DNA of 58,495 bases from Candidatus Nomurabacteria bacterium (GCA_943354905.1 CALRDL010000004.1:1-58495), one strand, 5' to 3'; shown: positions 8,456-18,288, counted from the first letter of the stretch. Notes: generated from the sequence alone by a model not told the origin. Program-made: numbers and translations.

Positions 8456-9709
8456 TTATTCATGGGTAACTCTCAAAACTTCTTCTATTGTAGTTAAACC
8501 TAAGATTACTTTTTTGAAACCATCCTGAAGCATAGTCACCATACCATTTTTCATTGCAATTTTTTTTATCTCACTCGATGATGCTTTAGATAAAATAGCG
8601 GTGCGTATCTCTTCATCCGCCACCAAGACTTCAGCGATAACCAACCTCCCTTTATATCCCGTGCCATTACAAGATTCACAACCTCTACCTTTAAAATAAT
8701 TTCGATTTTCTAAAAGTATTGTATCAGATATTGTTTCGAGTAATCTCTTGTGTTCTTCTTCAGTGATTACTTTTTCTTCTTTGCATTCATTACAAATCTT
8801 ACGCACCAAACGTTGCCCGATGGCGATCGACACAGTGGAGGCTACAAGAAATGGCTCGATCTTCATATCCAGAAGTCTAGGTAGTGTGGTGGAAACATCA
8901 TTGGTATGGAGAGTAGAAAGTAAAAGGTGTCCGGTCAAAGCTATATTCACGGCTATACTTGCTGTTTCTGTGTCTCGAATTTCTCCAACCATAATAATAT
9001 TCGGGTCTTGGCGAAGTATAGAACGAAGTCCATTGGCAAAGGTAAGTCCAGTCCGAGGGTTGACTTGTATTTGTTCCACATTTTCTACCGCATATTCAAT
9101 AGGATCTTCTATCGTAATTATAGATATATCTTTTGAATTTAAAATTTTAATGAGAGTATAGAGCGTGGTAGTTTTTCCTGAACCAGTTGGTCCTGTTACT
9201 AATATCATTCCAGAAGGTTTTCTTATAGCGTTCAAAATCTTCTTTTGATCAGTTCCAGTAAAACCAAGTGCATTTAATGTAAAATTTTCTGAGTTATCAG
9301 AAAGTAGACGCAAGACAGCATTCTCTCCATGATAAGTAGGCACGATAGATACACGCACGTCGACACTACTCGTATTATTTTCAGAATCAGAAATAATACT
9401 TCGAAAACGTCCGTCTTGGGCGGCATTGTGTTCATCGGTGCGAAGTTGAGATAAAACTTTTATGCGTGAAATTATTTCCCCGTGAATTTCTTTTGGTAGG
9501 GAATGGGCATCTTCGAGCACTCCATCGATTCGAAACCTGACCCTGACTATCTTGTCTTGAGGATCGATATGAATATCCGAAGCGTGTATAAGCGAAGCAT
9601 ATCGTAAAAGATGGTCAATCAAATTAATAATCGAAAGATTATTTCCAGCCGATAATTCTTTTTCGATAGTTTTGTTAAACTCCTCCATGAAAATTTTATT
9701 AAAATCCAA
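8456..9709 (-). CDS. pilB: Pilus assembly ATPase PilB (short form)
   Basis: This GspE/PilB-family secretion ATPase has Walker A GPTGSGKT (residues ~173-180), an Asp box with ITIEDPIE, Walker B with MVGEIRD (240-246), a His box STLHTND (265-271) and a zinc tetracysteine (C306, C309, C344, C347). It powers pilin polymerisation from the cytoplasmic face. At 417 aa it lacks the N-terminal N1E domain of ~560-aa PilB proteins, so it starts at the N2E domain. The tetracysteine argues for PilB rather than PilT. It is first in the operon; no pilT, pilD or pilMNO is visible here. Confidence 0.92.
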   Translation of the reverse strand: MDFNKIFMEEFNKTIEKELSAGNNLSIINLIDHLLRYASLIHASDIHIDPQDKIVRVRFRIDGVLEDAHSLPKEIHGEIISRIKVLSQLRTDEHNAAQDGRFRSIISDSENNTSSVDVRVSIVPTYHGENAVLRLLSDNSENFTLNALGFTGTDQKKILNAIRKPSGMILVTGPTGSGKTTTLYTLIKILNSKDISIITIEDPIEYAVENVEQIQVNPRTGLTFANGLRSILRQDPNIIMVGEIRDTETASIAVNIALTGHLLLSTLHTNDVSTTLPRLLDMKIEPFLVASTVSIAIGQRLVRKICNECKEEKVITEEEHKRLLETISDTILLENRNYFKGRGCESCNGTGYKGRLVIAEVLVADEEIRTAILSKASSSEIKKIAMKNGMVTMLQDGFKKVILGLTTIEEVLRVTHE

Positions 9710-9747
9710 ATAAAATGTCTACACATAATACCACGATATCGATAGTA

Positions 9748-9777
9748 TTGCATATTAACCCATTTCTGCGGTATACT
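9748..9777 (+). promoter_or_regulatory. Promoter for the S41 protease operon (leaderless)
   Basis: TTGCAT at 9748-9753, an 18-bp spacer, and TATACT at 9772-9777. The ATG at 9784 is 7 nt from the end of the -10 box, so transcription is expected to start at the start codon. Confidence 0.75.
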
Positions 9778-9783
9778 GTATGT

Positions 9784-10017
9784 ATGCGTAAAGTACGAAT
9801 ACTTTTATTTTTGGGTCTCTGGGTGGCAATCTTGCCGTACCTTGGATTTCCTTATTCTTGGAAAGATATTATAATGACCATCTCTGGTGTATGTCTGATT
9901 GTACTCAGTTATCTTCTTTATCGTGAATCATTAAACAATAAGAATAAAGAGGAGATCTTTGAGAATTTTTCTGAAAATAATATTTTTGAAGAAAGTAAGG
10001 AAGAAGAAATAGAATAA
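9784..10017 (+). CDS. Small two-TM membrane protein
   Basis: The 77-aa protein starts MRKVRILLFLGLWVAILPYLGFPY and has two hydrophobic segments (residues ~5-22 and ~27-46) and a highly acidic C-terminal tail. The in-frame upstream ATG at 9715 was rejected because a good promoter lies between the two. The S41 protease gene starts 11 bases after its stop, so they form an operon. Similar short proteins with this motif are common in CPR genomes, but I know no function. Confidence 0.65.
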   Translation: MRKVRILLFLGLWVAILPYLGFPYSWKDIIMTISGVCLIVLSYLLYRESLNNKNKEEIFENFSENNIFEESKEEEIE

Positions 10018-10028
10018 TAAATTTCATC

Positions 10029-11261
10029 ATGCAAAAATTTTCAAAAACAGGCCTGCCTGCGCAGGCAGGAAATATTCTCACTGTGATGCTATTGGTTGTT
10101 TTGGCTTTCTTTTCTGGTATGTATTTGAATAGAGACAACAGAACAGAGCTAGAAAAAGTTTCCTTAACCAATAAAGAAGTCACTGTGGCTACTGTCGCTG
10201 ATTTTGCTCCATTTTGGGAAGTTTGGAATAGTATAAATGAAAAATATCCGGAAGCTATAAAGACTACTGATCAAGAAAAAATCTATGGGGCTATCTCTGG
10301 GCTGGTAGGATCACTCGAAGATCCATATAGTGTTTTCTTCAGCCCAGAAGAAGCAAAAGAATTCGAGGAACAAATTTCTGGCAATTTCTCAGGTATCGGT
10401 ATAGAAGTCGGAATCAAAGATAAGGTTATGACTGTCATAGCACCACTCAAAAATACTCCTGCTTACAGGGCCGGCCTAAAATCTGGTGACAAGATTTTGC
10501 AAATCGACAAGAAAAATACTTCAGATGTAAGTATTGACCAAGCTATAAAGTTAATTCGCGGAGAAAAGGGTACGTTGATTACTTTGACTATTCTAAGAGA
10601 AGGGGACAAAGAACCTAAAGATATACCCATAATTAGAGACACCATAAATATTCCAACTTTAGATACAGAAATTCGAAATGACGGCATATTTGTTATAAAA
10701 CTCTATAGCTTCTCTGCAAATTCTCTGACTTTATTTCGTAACGCCTTGATAGAATTTTCAAAAGCCAGAACAGATAAATTGATCTTAGACCTGAGAGGTA
10801 ATCCGGGTGGATATTTACATGCTTCTGTTGATATAGCCAGCTGGTTCTTACCTTCAGGGAAGATAGTAGTCACTGAAGATTATGGAAAAAATAAAAATCC
10901 TGAGATTTTCCGAAGCAAGGGCTATGATGTCTTTAAAAGGAAATTAAAATTAGTTATTTTAATAGATGGTGGCTCAGCTTCTGCTTCAGAGATAGTTGCC
11001 GGCGCATTACAAGATCATGGCGTAGCAAAATTAGTCGGAGACAAGAGCTTTGGTAAAGGTTCTGTCCAAGAATTAATCAAAGTTACTGACGACACTCGCT
11101 TGAAAATAACTGTAGCCAAATGGCTTACTCCAAATGGGAATTCTATTTCTGAAAAAGGTCTAACTCCTGATTATGAAGTAAAACTAACTAGAAAAGATAT
11201 CGAGGAAAAGAAAGATTTACAATTAGAAAAAGCTGTGGATTTATTATTAAATTGGAAATAA
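10029..11261 (+). CDS. Carboxy-terminal processing peptidase (S41)
   Basis: The 410-aa CtpA/Prc-like serine protease has an N-terminal TM anchor (residues ~15-35), a PDZ domain around residues 115-195 (FSGIGIEVG ... [13 protein letters not shown]), and the S41 catalytic domain with LRGNPGG, the nucleophile region GGSASASE (314-321) and FGKGSVQ bearing the catalytic Lys. It would act outside the membrane on C-termini of envelope or damaged proteins. Residues 9-14 are LPAQAG, encoded by an 18-bp palindromic element inserted just before the TM segment. It is followed after 7 bases by rplI. Confidence 0.92.
   Translation: MQKFSKTGLPAQAGNILTVMLLVVLAFFSGMYLNRDNRTELEKVSLTNKEVTVATVADFAPFWEVWNSINEKYPEAIKTTDQEKIYGAISGLVGSLEDPYSVFFSPEEAKEFEEQISGNFSGIGIEVGIKDKVMTVIAPLKNTPAYRAGLKSGDKILQIDKKNTSDVSIDQAIKLIRGEKGTLITLTILREGDKEPKDIPIIRDTINIPTLDTEIRNDGIFVIKLYSFSANSLTLFRNALIEFSKARTDKLILDLRGNPGGYLHASVDIASWFLPSGKIVVTEDYGKNKNPEIFRSKGYDVFKRKLKLVILIDGGSASASEIVAGALQDHGVAKLVGDKSFGKGSVQELIKVTDDTRLKITVAKWLTPNGNSISEKGLTPDYEVKLTRKDIEEKKDLQLEKAVDLLLNWK
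10052..10069. repeat. LPAQAG palindromic element, copy 1 (in S41 protease)
   Basis: Perfect 18-bp palindrome CCTGCCTGCGCAGGCAGG, read in frame as LPAQAG at residues 9-14 of the S41 protease. Confidence 0.85.
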
Positions 11262-11268
11262 AAATAAG

Positions 11269-11712
11269 ATGAAAGTAATATTTTTAAAAGACGTACCAAA
11301 AGTAGGGAAGAAATACGACATCAAAGATGTGTCAGATGGCTACGCCATAAATTTCTTAATACCAAGAAGATTGGCGGAAATAGCTACCACTAAAATCGTA
11401 ACTGAAATAGAATTAAAACAAAAAGAAATAATTATAGAAAGAGAAATACAAGAAGATTTACTTTTGAAAAATCTAGAGGAAATAAAAAATAAAACTCTTC
11501 ATATGAAAGGCAAAACTGACGATAAAGGACATTTATTTTCTGGGATTCGCGCACGCGATATTGCCCTTGCAATGCAAATAGAATATAGAGCAACTATAGA
11601 AGAAGGTGCAATAAAACTGCTAAAACCCATCAAAGAAATAGGGGAGTTTGATATTCCGATCGAGATCCAAGGCAAAAAATCTTCGTTTAGGCTGGTGGTA
11701 GAAAAAATATAA
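11269..11712 (+). CDS. rplI: 50S ribosomal protein bL9
   Basis: The N-terminus [40 protein letters not shown] matches the bL9 N domain, including the GYAxNFLxPxxxA signature. A long charged connecting helix (residues ~40-75) and the C-terminal domain follow. The length of 147 aa is normal. The gene follows the S41 protease with a 7-base gap and ends at a strong bidirectional terminator shared with the convergent rpmA. Some CPR lineages lack bL9, so its presence is mildly informative for placement. Confidence 0.95.
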   Translation: MKVIFLKDVPKVGKKYDIKDVSDGYAINFLIPRRLAEIATTKIVTEIELKQKEIIIEREIQEDLLLKNLEEIKNKTLHMKGKTDDKGHLFSGIRARDIALAMQIEYRATIEEGAIKLLKPIKEIGEFDIPIEIQGKKSSFRLVVEKI

Positions 11713-11736
11713 AAAACTCTCAGATGAGAGTTTTTT
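11711..11736. terminator. Bidirectional terminator between rplI and rpmA
   Basis: AAAAAACTCTCA, 2-nt loop, TGAGAGTTTTTT: a 12-bp stem with A/T tracts on both sides, at the 3' ends of two convergent ribosomal protein genes. Confidence 0.9.
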
Positions 11737-12007
11737 ATATTACATTTACTATCTTCCTAACTACTGTTTTTCCATTGAAGGAGATCTTGCGTTTTGAGCC
11801 AAATTTGACTGTACCGGGCTTGAGGGCGAAAAGAGTATGATCTTTGCCTAAACCGACGTTTATGCCTGCCATAATGGCTGTACCGCGTTGACGGACTATT
11901 ATAGATCCTGATTCTGCTCCTTGACCATGAGTAAGCTTAATACCTAGGTATTTTGGGTTCGAATCTCTTAAGTTTTTGGCGGTTCCGCCAGCTTTCCTAT
12001 GTGCCAT
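11735..12007 (-). CDS. rpmA: 50S ribosomal protein bL27
   Basis: The 90-aa protein begins [24 protein letters not shown] and continues with [16 protein letters not shown], the classic bL27 sequence. Its N-terminal tail reaches the peptidyl-transferase centre. There is no cleavable N-terminal extension of the Firmicutes type. It is convergent with rplI across a shared terminator. bL21, its usual operon partner, is 32 kb away at 43981-44334. Confidence 0.96.
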   Translation of the reverse strand: MAHRKAGGTAKNLRDSNPKYLGIKLTHGQGAESGSIIVRQRGTAIMAGINVGLGKDHTLFALKPGTVKFGSKRKISFNGKTVVRKIVNVI

Positions 12008-12094
12008 ATGATTGATTCTCTTGAGAAAAACGATTGATAAAAAAACTCGCTTTACGATCTATTTACTTATATAATATATAGTATACAAAATTCT

Positions 12095-12484
12095 ATGGGA
12101 AAAATCAAGCTATTTATAGAAAGTGAAAAGGGGAAAGATGTTTTGATCATTATTATAGTGATTTTAGTAGGTCTAGCTTCTTTTGAACTTGGTCGACTTT
12201 CTAGAGGCAAACAAAGTTCTGGTGTAAAGATAGAATATCCAAAGAAAGATGTCTATATGGAGGCAAATATTATTTCTGGAATAAATTCTTCTGAAAAAAA
12301 TCAAACTTCAAAATCAAATGCGATTTCTTCTAGTAAAAACTTTTTTGCTTCAAATAGGGGAAGTAAATATTATCCCGTAGGATGTTCCGGAGGTCAAAAC
12401 ATAAACCAAGAAAACAGAATTTATTTTAATACCAGTACTGAGGCCGAAAATGCTGGATATATATTATCAAGTTCGTGTAGATAA
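12095..12484 (+). CDS. Membrane-anchored Ada-like metal-binding domain protein
   Basis: The 129-aa protein has one TM helix (residues ~16-34), an extracytoplasmic Ser/Asn-rich linker and a C-terminal domain reading SKYYPVGCSG...ENRIYFNTSTEAENAGYILSSSC. That resembles the zinc-binding N-terminal domain of Ada, with the Y..xxC...I..EN...F...EA...GY....C pattern. The type is common in Parcubacteria, and the function is unknown. A TATACA at 12082-12087 sits 7 nt before the ATG, suggesting a leaderless message, though no good -35 is visible. Confidence 0.75.
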   Translation: MGKIKLFIESEKGKDVLIIIIVILVGLASFELGRLSRGKQSSGVKIEYPKKDVYMEANIISGINSSEKNQTSKSNAISSSKNFFASNRGSKYYPVGCSGGQNINQENRIYFNTSTEAENAGYILSSSCR

Positions 12485-12506
12485 ATTTTACGAAAATGTA
12501 AGCGTT

Positions 12507-13466
12507 TTATTTTTTTAGTGGATGAAACTTTTTATGAGTAGATTCTGCAAACTTGTCCGAGGCGTGTACGTATCGAGAAGTGGTATCAAGTGATTCGTGA
12601 CCTAGAAGGATCTGAATGGCAGCAGGATTCGCCCCTTGTTCAGCTAAATAAGTCGCAAATCCATGTCTTAAGGAATGAGCACTGGTCGGAATATTGATAC
12701 CCAAAAGTTCTCTGTATTGTTTTATTTTCATTTGTAAATAGTTTGCCGAAATATGTTTATTTTTATTTGAGGCATTACGTCCACGATCAGGAATAAAAAG
12801 ATATGGAAAGTCGTCAGCTCTTTTCTTTAAGTAATTCTCAATGTGACGTTTTGCTCTTTCAGTAAGATAAATAAAACGCTGTTTCCTTCCTTTACCTTCA
12901 ATAAAAATTTTCCCTGATTTATCTAGTTGGATTTTTTTTAAATTAATCAATTCTGAAATACGCATTCCCGATGCGAACAATGTCTCGAGAATCGCACGAT
13001 TTCTAAGTGCGATCATCTGATTTTTTTCAAATTGAGTAGGGGATTCAATTAACTTCTTGAGCTCTTCGAGTTCTGAAACTTGAGGATGTTTTTTTCCCAT
13101 TCGTAATAATTTAATTGATTCGGGTGGAACTGGAACAGGATAGTCCATATCGATAAGATATGTCAGATAACGCCTCAAGGATGTTAAGGTTCGATTTATC
13201 GAGCCACTTGATAAATCTTTCTCAGCTTTTTTACCAGATGCAGTTCTGCGATCATTGGAGTTAAGATAAGCTTTATATTGTTCTATGGTTTTCTTACTAA
13301 TATTCTCAAAAGAGAAATTATTCATCTCATAAGTAAGAAAAAAAGCAAAGGTCTCCAAGTCACGTTCATAGTTGTATAAAGTTTCTTTTGAATAATTATT
13401 GGCACGAACAAAAAGCAGGAAGTCATCATGGTAGGTGAGTGCATTTTTATGATTATTATTGGTCAT
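12507..13466 (-). CDS. XerC/XerD-type tyrosine recombinase
   Basis: The 319-aa recombinase has an N-terminal SAM-like core-binding domain (residues ~8-110) and a catalytic domain with GMRISELINLK (first Arg), SAHSLRHGFATYLAEQG (H-x-x-R), ILLGHESLDTTSRYVHAS (GH...Y). All catalytic residues are present. The size and the lone chromosomal context without an adjacent integrase cassette favour a housekeeping Xer protein that resolves chromosome dimers at a dif site. A single XerH-like enzyme is also possible. Confidence 0.88.
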   Translation of the reverse strand: MTNNNHKNALTYHDDFLLFVRANNYSKETLYNYERDLETFAFFLTYEMNNFSFENISKKTIEQYKAYLNSNDRRTASGKKAEKDLSSGSINRTLTSLRRYLTYLIDMDYPVPVPPESIKLLRMGKKHPQVSELEELKKLIESPTQFEKNQMIALRNRAILETLFASGMRISELINLKKIQLDKSGKIFIEGKGRKQRFIYLTERAKRHIENYLKKRADDFPYLFIPDRGRNASNKNKHISANYLQMKIKQYRELLGINIPTSAHSLRHGFATYLAEQGANPAAIQILLGHESLDTTSRYVHASDKFAESTHKKFHPLKK

Positions 13467-13498
13467 ATTAAACTGAGTATAATATCTCTAACACTCAT

Positions 13499-13527
13499 AT
13501 TATATACAAAAGACATTGTATAGTCAA
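13499..13527 (-). promoter_or_regulatory. Promoter of the xer gene
   Basis: On the minus strand TTGACT (13522-13527), a 17-bp spacer, and TATAAT (13499-13504): close to consensus. The ATG at 13466 gives a ~27-nt leader. A second TATACT nearer the gene could give a shorter one. Confidence 0.8.
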
Positions 13528-13557
13528 TAAATTGTACAGTGTTGGCCAATAGAACGA

Positions 13558-13758
13558 CTACTTCACGCTATTAAAGAGCTCCTTGAGCCAATCTAAGGCG
13601 ACTTTGATGTAGCCGAGGATGTCTGCCCAAGTCAAATTAAAATATTCTAGAGTTCCAGAGATAGTGATACCAAAATATCGCATCAATAGCAAAGCAACAA
13701 CGACAAGTATGATTAATTTTATAAAACCAGCTTCTTTTTTATTTTTATTTATCATCAT
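13558..13758 (-). CDS. Small single-TM protein
   Basis: The 66-aa protein reads MMINKNKKEAGFIKLIILVVVALLLMRYFGI, then an amphipathic, Trp-containing helix (ILGYIKVALDWLKELFNS). It has one TM segment (residues ~12-28). Similar short proteins recur in Parcubacteria. TATGAT at 13765-13770 (minus) is 6 nt from the ATG, so it is predicted leaderless. Function unknown. Confidence 0.65.
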   Translation of the reverse strand: MMINKNKKEAGFIKLIILVVVALLLMRYFGITISGTLEYFNLTWADILGYIKVALDWLKELFNSVK

Positions 13759-13788
13759 ATTAATATCATAACATATTCTAATCTCAAA

Positions 13789-15108
13789 CTAAAGCAAAGG
13801 TATATATTTAGGTAAATAATACATTGGATCGAGATAAGCATTGATAGCTGCAACAGGTTGTTTTAAAATTTTGCCAGGGCAAGAGATGCTCGGCACTGTG
13901 GAGACATTTGCAGCAGTCGAAGCATATAGTGATACATGAAGATGAGGTCCTGTCACCCTTCCTGTGCCTCCAGTATAACCAACCACTTCCCCTCTTTGTA
14001 CTTTTTTACCTTCAGAAACCTTTATAAGTGATAAATGCGCAAACGTACTAGAAAGACCATTGCCGTATTCAATAAAAACCCATTTACCAAAAGATACACC
14101 AGAACAAATAACATCAGTATCTCCGATACCTTTGACTATTCCATCGGCCATAGATTTGACCGGTAATGGAGTTCTGGCACGAAAATCAGTCCCACCATGA
14201 CCACTCACATAAGTTCTGTGAGGTCCAGTTTTTGCTCCAAATTCTTGGGTCACAAAAACTTTATCAAGTGGCCAGCTGAGTACTCCCGCGCTAGGAAGCT
14301 CAGACGGATCGAGAATGAATTGCAATTCTGATTCAAGTTGATACAATTCTTTTTCAAAAATTAATTTCTTAGCTAATTGTTCTTTTACTAATTTTTGATA
14401 ACTCGCTTCACTATTTTTTGTTTGTTGAAGTAATTTACTTTTTTCATTTGCATTCTGTATACTTATTTTTTGCTGATCAGAAAGTTTTGATTTCAAAGCA
14501 AGTAATTCATTTTGTGCAATAATAGTAGTATCTCGAGTGTCCTCTAGTTGTCCTTTTACCTGCTTGAGTCTAATTATATTTTCACGCATCTTCTCGCGTA
14601 GAGTTATTATATTGTCTATCTCATTCCAAATAACCGAGAAATCATTATTAGATAAAATGGTTTCTACTATGGTAATTTGTTCAAATTCATTCGTTTTTCT
14701 AAATTCGAGTTTGATGGATTCAATATAGGTATCTATCACATTTTCTTTGTTAGAAATATCCGAACTTAAATTTCCTATGGCAAGATTCGTCTTGTCTATC
14801 TTTTTTTGAGTGATGAATATATCTGTCTGTAATTTTTTCTTAGTTAGGTCTAATTCTTTAATAGTATTATTCAAAGAATTTTTTTCCTTACCAAGACTTT
14901 CAAGTTGAGTTTGATACACTCTGATCTCGATTTCCAATTTTTCTATATCTGTATCTTTTTGATTTATTTTCTCTCTTATTTCATTTACTGTTTGTGCATA
15001 AGAAAAAAACATTGGCATTAAAACCAAAATTATAAAAAATCTTTTGAGTAAAAAAATTAGAATTTCATTCCATTTCAACTGCTTTTTGTAATCTTGAAAT
15101 TGTTTCAT
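13789..15108 (-). CDS. EnvC-like M23 peptidoglycan hydrolase
   Basis: The 439-aa protein has an N-terminal signal/TM segment (residues ~15-38), a long coiled-coil region (~40-260) and a C-terminal M23/LytM domain. Metal ligands are visible in GHGGTDFRA (HxxxD) and GPHLHVS (HxH), so it should be catalytically active, unlike E. coli EnvC. It would cut peptide crosslinks in peptidoglycan or activate an amidase. The start lies 44 bp inside gltX, an unusually long overlap, but no later Met precedes the signal segment. The downstream neighbour is the small TM protein. Confidence 0.85.
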   Translation of the reverse strand: MKQFQDYKKQLKWNEILIFLLKRFFIILVLMPMFFSYAQTVNEIREKINQKDTDIEKLEIEIRVYQTQLESLGKEKNSLNNTIKELDLTKKKLQTDIFITQKKIDKTNLAIGNLSSDISNKENVIDTYIESIKLEFRKTNEFEQITIVETILSNNDFSVIWNEIDNIITLREKMRENIIRLKQVKGQLEDTRDTTIIAQNELLALKSKLSDQQKISIQNANEKSKLLQQTKNSEASYQKLVKEQLAKKLIFEKELYQLESELQFILDPSELPSAGVLSWPLDKVFVTQEFGAKTGPHRTYVSGHGGTDFRARTPLPVKSMADGIVKGIGDTDVICSGVSFGKWVFIEYGNGLSSTFAHLSLIKVSEGKKVQRGEVVGYTGGTGRVTGPHLHVSLYASTAANVSTVPSISCPGKILKQPVAAINAYLDPMYYLPKYIPLL

Positions 15109-16399
15109 TTTTTCCTAATATTCCGGCTATGGTGAAAGGATCTGGAGATTTATCTCTTCCAGATAGGGCATAGCGAATCGGATGCAAAAAAGAACCTCTG
15201 CCCTCTCCCCTACTAGGCAAATTGTCAGCAATAAACATTAAATTATTTTTAATATTTTCCAAAATAAAATTATTCTCATCGATTTTTTGTAGAGTTTCTA
15301 TGGCTAGATTTATATTTTCTTTTATTTTTTCTGGTATAGTATCTTTGTATATCAATTTTGTTTTTTCAATTTTTGGAGCTTTGAAAAAGAAGTCAAACTC
15401 CCCTGCGATAGCCATCGTGGTTACATCGCTCCATTTGGAAATCCGCTCGAAAATCATCGGCACGAGTCTCGGATCTTTCATATTCAAAGGTTCTTTGGGC
15501 AACCATTCTAAAATATTTTTTTCGATTTCTTCTGGTGGAAGTTTCTTTAAATATTCTCTATTCAGCCAATCAAGTTTCTTTTCATCTAAAATCGCTCCAC
15601 TTTTTCCAATTCTCTCTAATTCAAATTCGGCGATAAGATCGGTAAGTGTGAAAAGTTCTCGATCATTTTTTGGATGCCAAACTAGCAATATAATAAAGTT
15701 TACAATAGCTTCGGGAAGATACCCTTGTTTGATATAATCTTGCAAACTTATAGCACCATTTCTTTTACCCATTTTTTGTCGATTAGACATGAGGACAAAC
15801 GGATAATGAGCATAGATTGGTCTCTCTGCTCCGATCGCTTCTTGTATTAAAATTTGCCGTGGAGTATTTGCCAATCCATCTTCTCCTCTGATAATATGAG
15901 TGACGCCCATCTCATAATCATCCACTACAGCTGTGAGATGATAAAGCGGAGATTCGAGATCTCGGGCAATAACGAAATCTTTCAGGTCTGTCGTGTCGAC
16001 AGATATATCTCCTCGAGCCATATCATGAAAAGTTATAACTTTATTTGGATTTTTAAAACGAACCACATCTCTTGTAACACCCTCCTCATTTGTTTCTCTA
16101 GAAATATAAGCTGTTTTTTCCTCAACCATCTTAGCGATATATCTTTTATAAATATCTGTTCTTTCTGATTGGCGATAAAAAGTATCTGATTTTATCCCTA
16201 TCCATGCTAATCCTTCCTTGATAGCTTCTTCATATTCTTTCTTTGAACGCACAGGATCCGTATCTTCTGAACGCATAATAACCTCACCATCGTTTTGACG
16301 AGCATAAATATAGTTAAGTAAGGCATACATCGCCGTACCCAAATGAGGAAAACCTGTAGGACTCGGGGCAAATCTAGTTACAACCTTTTTTTCTGACAT
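15065..16399 (-). CDS. gltX: Glutamyl-tRNA synthetase
   Basis: This class I synthetase has the HIGH-type motif FAPSPTGFPHLGTA, the SEDTDPVRSKKEYEEAI stretch, and KMGKRNG as the KMSKS equivalent. At 444 aa it is a little shorter than typical GluRS (~470 aa), mainly in the C-terminal anticodon-binding region. TATAAT at 16406-16411 (minus) stands 6 nt before the ATG, indicating leaderless initiation. Whether it is discriminating or also charges tRNA-Gln cannot be read here; no gatCAB or glnS is in the window. Confidence 0.93.
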   Translation of the reverse strand: MSEKKVVTRFAPSPTGFPHLGTAMYALLNYIYARQNDGEVIMRSEDTDPVRSKKEYEEAIKEGLAWIGIKSDTFYRQSERTDIYKRYIAKMVEEKTAYISRETNEEGVTRDVVRFKNPNKVITFHDMARGDISVDTTDLKDFVIARDLESPLYHLTAVVDDYEMGVTHIIRGEDGLANTPRQILIQEAIGAERPIYAHYPFVLMSNRQKMGKRNGAISLQDYIKQGYLPEAIVNFIILLVWHPKNDRELFTLTDLIAEFELERIGKSGAILDEKKLDWLNREYLKKLPPEEIEKNILEWLPKEPLNMKDPRLVPMIFERISKWSDVTTMAIAGEFDFFFKAPKIEKTKLIYKDTIPEKIKENINLAIETLQKIDENNFILENIKNNLMFIADNLPSRGEGRGSFLHPIRYALSGRDKSPDPFTIAGILGKNETISRLQKAVEME

Positions 16400-16447
16400 T
16401 TCTTGATTATAACATATAAATACAATGCTCTGAAACTTTTTTAAATA

Positions 16448-17154
16448 CTAATCCAATAAATGCTTATTTTTAATAAGATACTCTTTAATATTTTCTATTT
16501 CTTTTAATTTTTTAGTTTCAAATGCATATTTTAATTTAATGCAAGTGCTTAAAATAATAGCCGCATGTAAAACTCTTTTATTACAAGGTTCACCTCCAAA
16601 ATATCCTTCAATAATTTGTTCTTGGACTTCTTTTGATCCTTTGCTAAATATAATTGAGAAAAGACTACGCCCTAAATCTATATATCTATTATTAAACCTA
16701 GGATTGGGGTCAAAAACAGTGATCGGATTTGTGGCAAATATATTCTTTTTCCAAGTAATTCTTCATTACTATAAGTATCTGCTAAAATTGGCGCATTTAT
16801 GTATTCCATAAGTGCATAAGAATGTCCGTTCAAAACGCCTTCTTCAAATACATGAGGCACTTTTATTCCTGATGCTTCCCAAATTTTTAGAAACTGTCCT
16901 TCACCAAAAGCGTTATTGGCTATACTCAATCGAATTTTCAAAACTAGTTTTTCTGTGGATGTTTCAATTATACAAACCAATGAGGATACACCTTTATGAG
17001 AAAAAGTTATATCAACTTCTTGTTCCTTAAATCTAGGGTGATTCGAAATAAAATTTTCAACTTGAGGAATTAAATTTCTTTTTCTTTCGTTAAATTTACT
17101 ATCTATTTCATGTTTGGATAATTTGGGCTGATTATTAAAAGTAATTTTATTCAT
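16448..17154 (-). pseudogene. Decayed aminoglycoside-phosphotransferase-like kinase
   Basis: Residues 1-~135 resemble the N-lobe of an APH/choline-kinase fold (LVCIIETSTEKLVLKIRLS ... ALMEYINAPI hinge). The frame then runs into TAG near 16678. The neighbouring frame continues from ~16738 with NPITVFDPNPRFNNRYIDLGRSLF, an APH metal-binding DPxP-type motif, and about 85 more residues to a stop at 16448-16450. The catalytic HGDxxxxN loop is missing between the parts, so there is an internal deletion plus a frameshift. It follows murG by 3 bases. I treat it as a pseudogene; a sequencing error could explain the shift but not the missing loop. Confidence 0.7.
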
Positions 17155-17157
17155 ATT

Positions 17158-18288
17158 TTATTTCTCATGCTTCAAAGCCTCGTCTACTAGAGCCCGAGCT
17201 ATTTTCATAGATGCATCGGGTTTAAAGAAATTTTTGGCGGACTTTGCCATCATTTCATATTCTTTAGTATCTCCTAAAATTCTATCTACTTCTCCACTCA
17301 AAATATTTGCAGTCATATTAGCTTCTTCAATAACACTACAAGCTCCGACTCGAGCGTAACTGAAAGCATTCTTTTTTTGATGATCTAAGTGTGTATTTGT
17401 AATTGGGATTAAAATAGAAGGTGTACCCCAAGCTGCAATTTCAAAAATCATTGATCCAGGCCTAGAGATGATAATATCTGAAACACCTGCCGCCATTTTC
17501 ATAGCTAGTGGATTTAAAAAAGCCATAGATATATATCTACTCTTATACGAACTATCTCCTAGTACTACTTCAGCTTGTTTTTTTACCATTTGATAATTTT
17601 GGACGCCAGTCTGGTGAATGATCTGATAACTTTGGACAAGTCTCGGTAAAGCATCGAGCACGGTATTATTGATGAGTTCAGCTCCCTGAGAACCACCCAA
17701 GATTAAAATAACAGGAAGTTCACTTTCTAATTTAAAATATTTCAGAGCTTCTATTTTTCCAGCTTTTTCTTCTATTTCTTTTCGAACTGGTTGACCAGTC
17801 CAAGCGACTTTTTCTTTTGGAAAAAACTCCGTCGCATTCAAAAAAGACACAGCAATCTTTTTCGCAAAACGCCCCGCCCAAAGATTCACTCGTCCTGGAG
17901 TAGAATCAGATTCGTGAATAATAACAGGAATTCCTAAAACTCTCGCCGCAAATATTGTGGGGAAAGATGCATGTCCTCCTTTTCCAAAAACCACATCCGG
18001 ATAAATCGAGAACATTTTAAAAACAGCGTTAATACTACCAAAAAAAATCTTAAAAATATCCAAAAAATTAAAAAACGAAAAATAAGTTCGCATTTTACCA
18101 GAGATTACTTCTTCATACAAAAGTCCATTTTCAAAAAGCATTTCCTTGTCATAAGGACTATCAGAAATATAATAAAGCTTTACTCCTAAAATATTTTCTT
18201 TATCTATTATTTGATTTACTTTTTGGACGACAGCAATGATCGGATAAAAATGTCCGCCTGTTCCACCGCCCGTGAATACTATTTTCAT
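17158..18288 (-). CDS. murG: MurG, lipid II synthesis glycosyltransferase
   Basis: The 376-aa GT28 enzyme adds GlcNAc to lipid I on the inner membrane face. It has the N-terminal GGGTGGHFYPIIA loop, the HESDSTPGRVNL region, GGSQGAELIN and the UDP-GlcNAc-binding stretch with SRPGSMIFEIAAWGTPSILIPI. The length is standard. The start overlaps the ftsW stop by 4 bp (ATGA), so mraY-ftsW-murG form an operon read on the minus strand. Confidence 0.95.
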   Translation of the reverse strand: MKIVFTGGGTGGHFYPIIAVVQKVNQIIDKENILGVKLYYISDSPYDKEMLFENGLLYEEVISGKMRTYFSFFNFLDIFKIFFGSINAVFKMFSIYPDVVFGKGGHASFPTIFAARVLGIPVIIHESDSTPGRVNLWAGRFAKKIAVSFLNATEFFPKEKVAWTGQPVRKEIEEKAGKIEALKYFKLESELPVILILGGSQGAELINNTVLDALPRLVQSYQIIHQTGVQNYQMVKKQAEVVLGDSSYKSRYISMAFLNPLAMKMAAGVSDIIISRPGSMIFEIAAWGTPSILIPITNTHLDHQKKNAFSYARVGACSVIEEANMTANILSGEVDRILGDTKEYEMMAKSAKNFFKPDASMKIARALVDEALKHEK

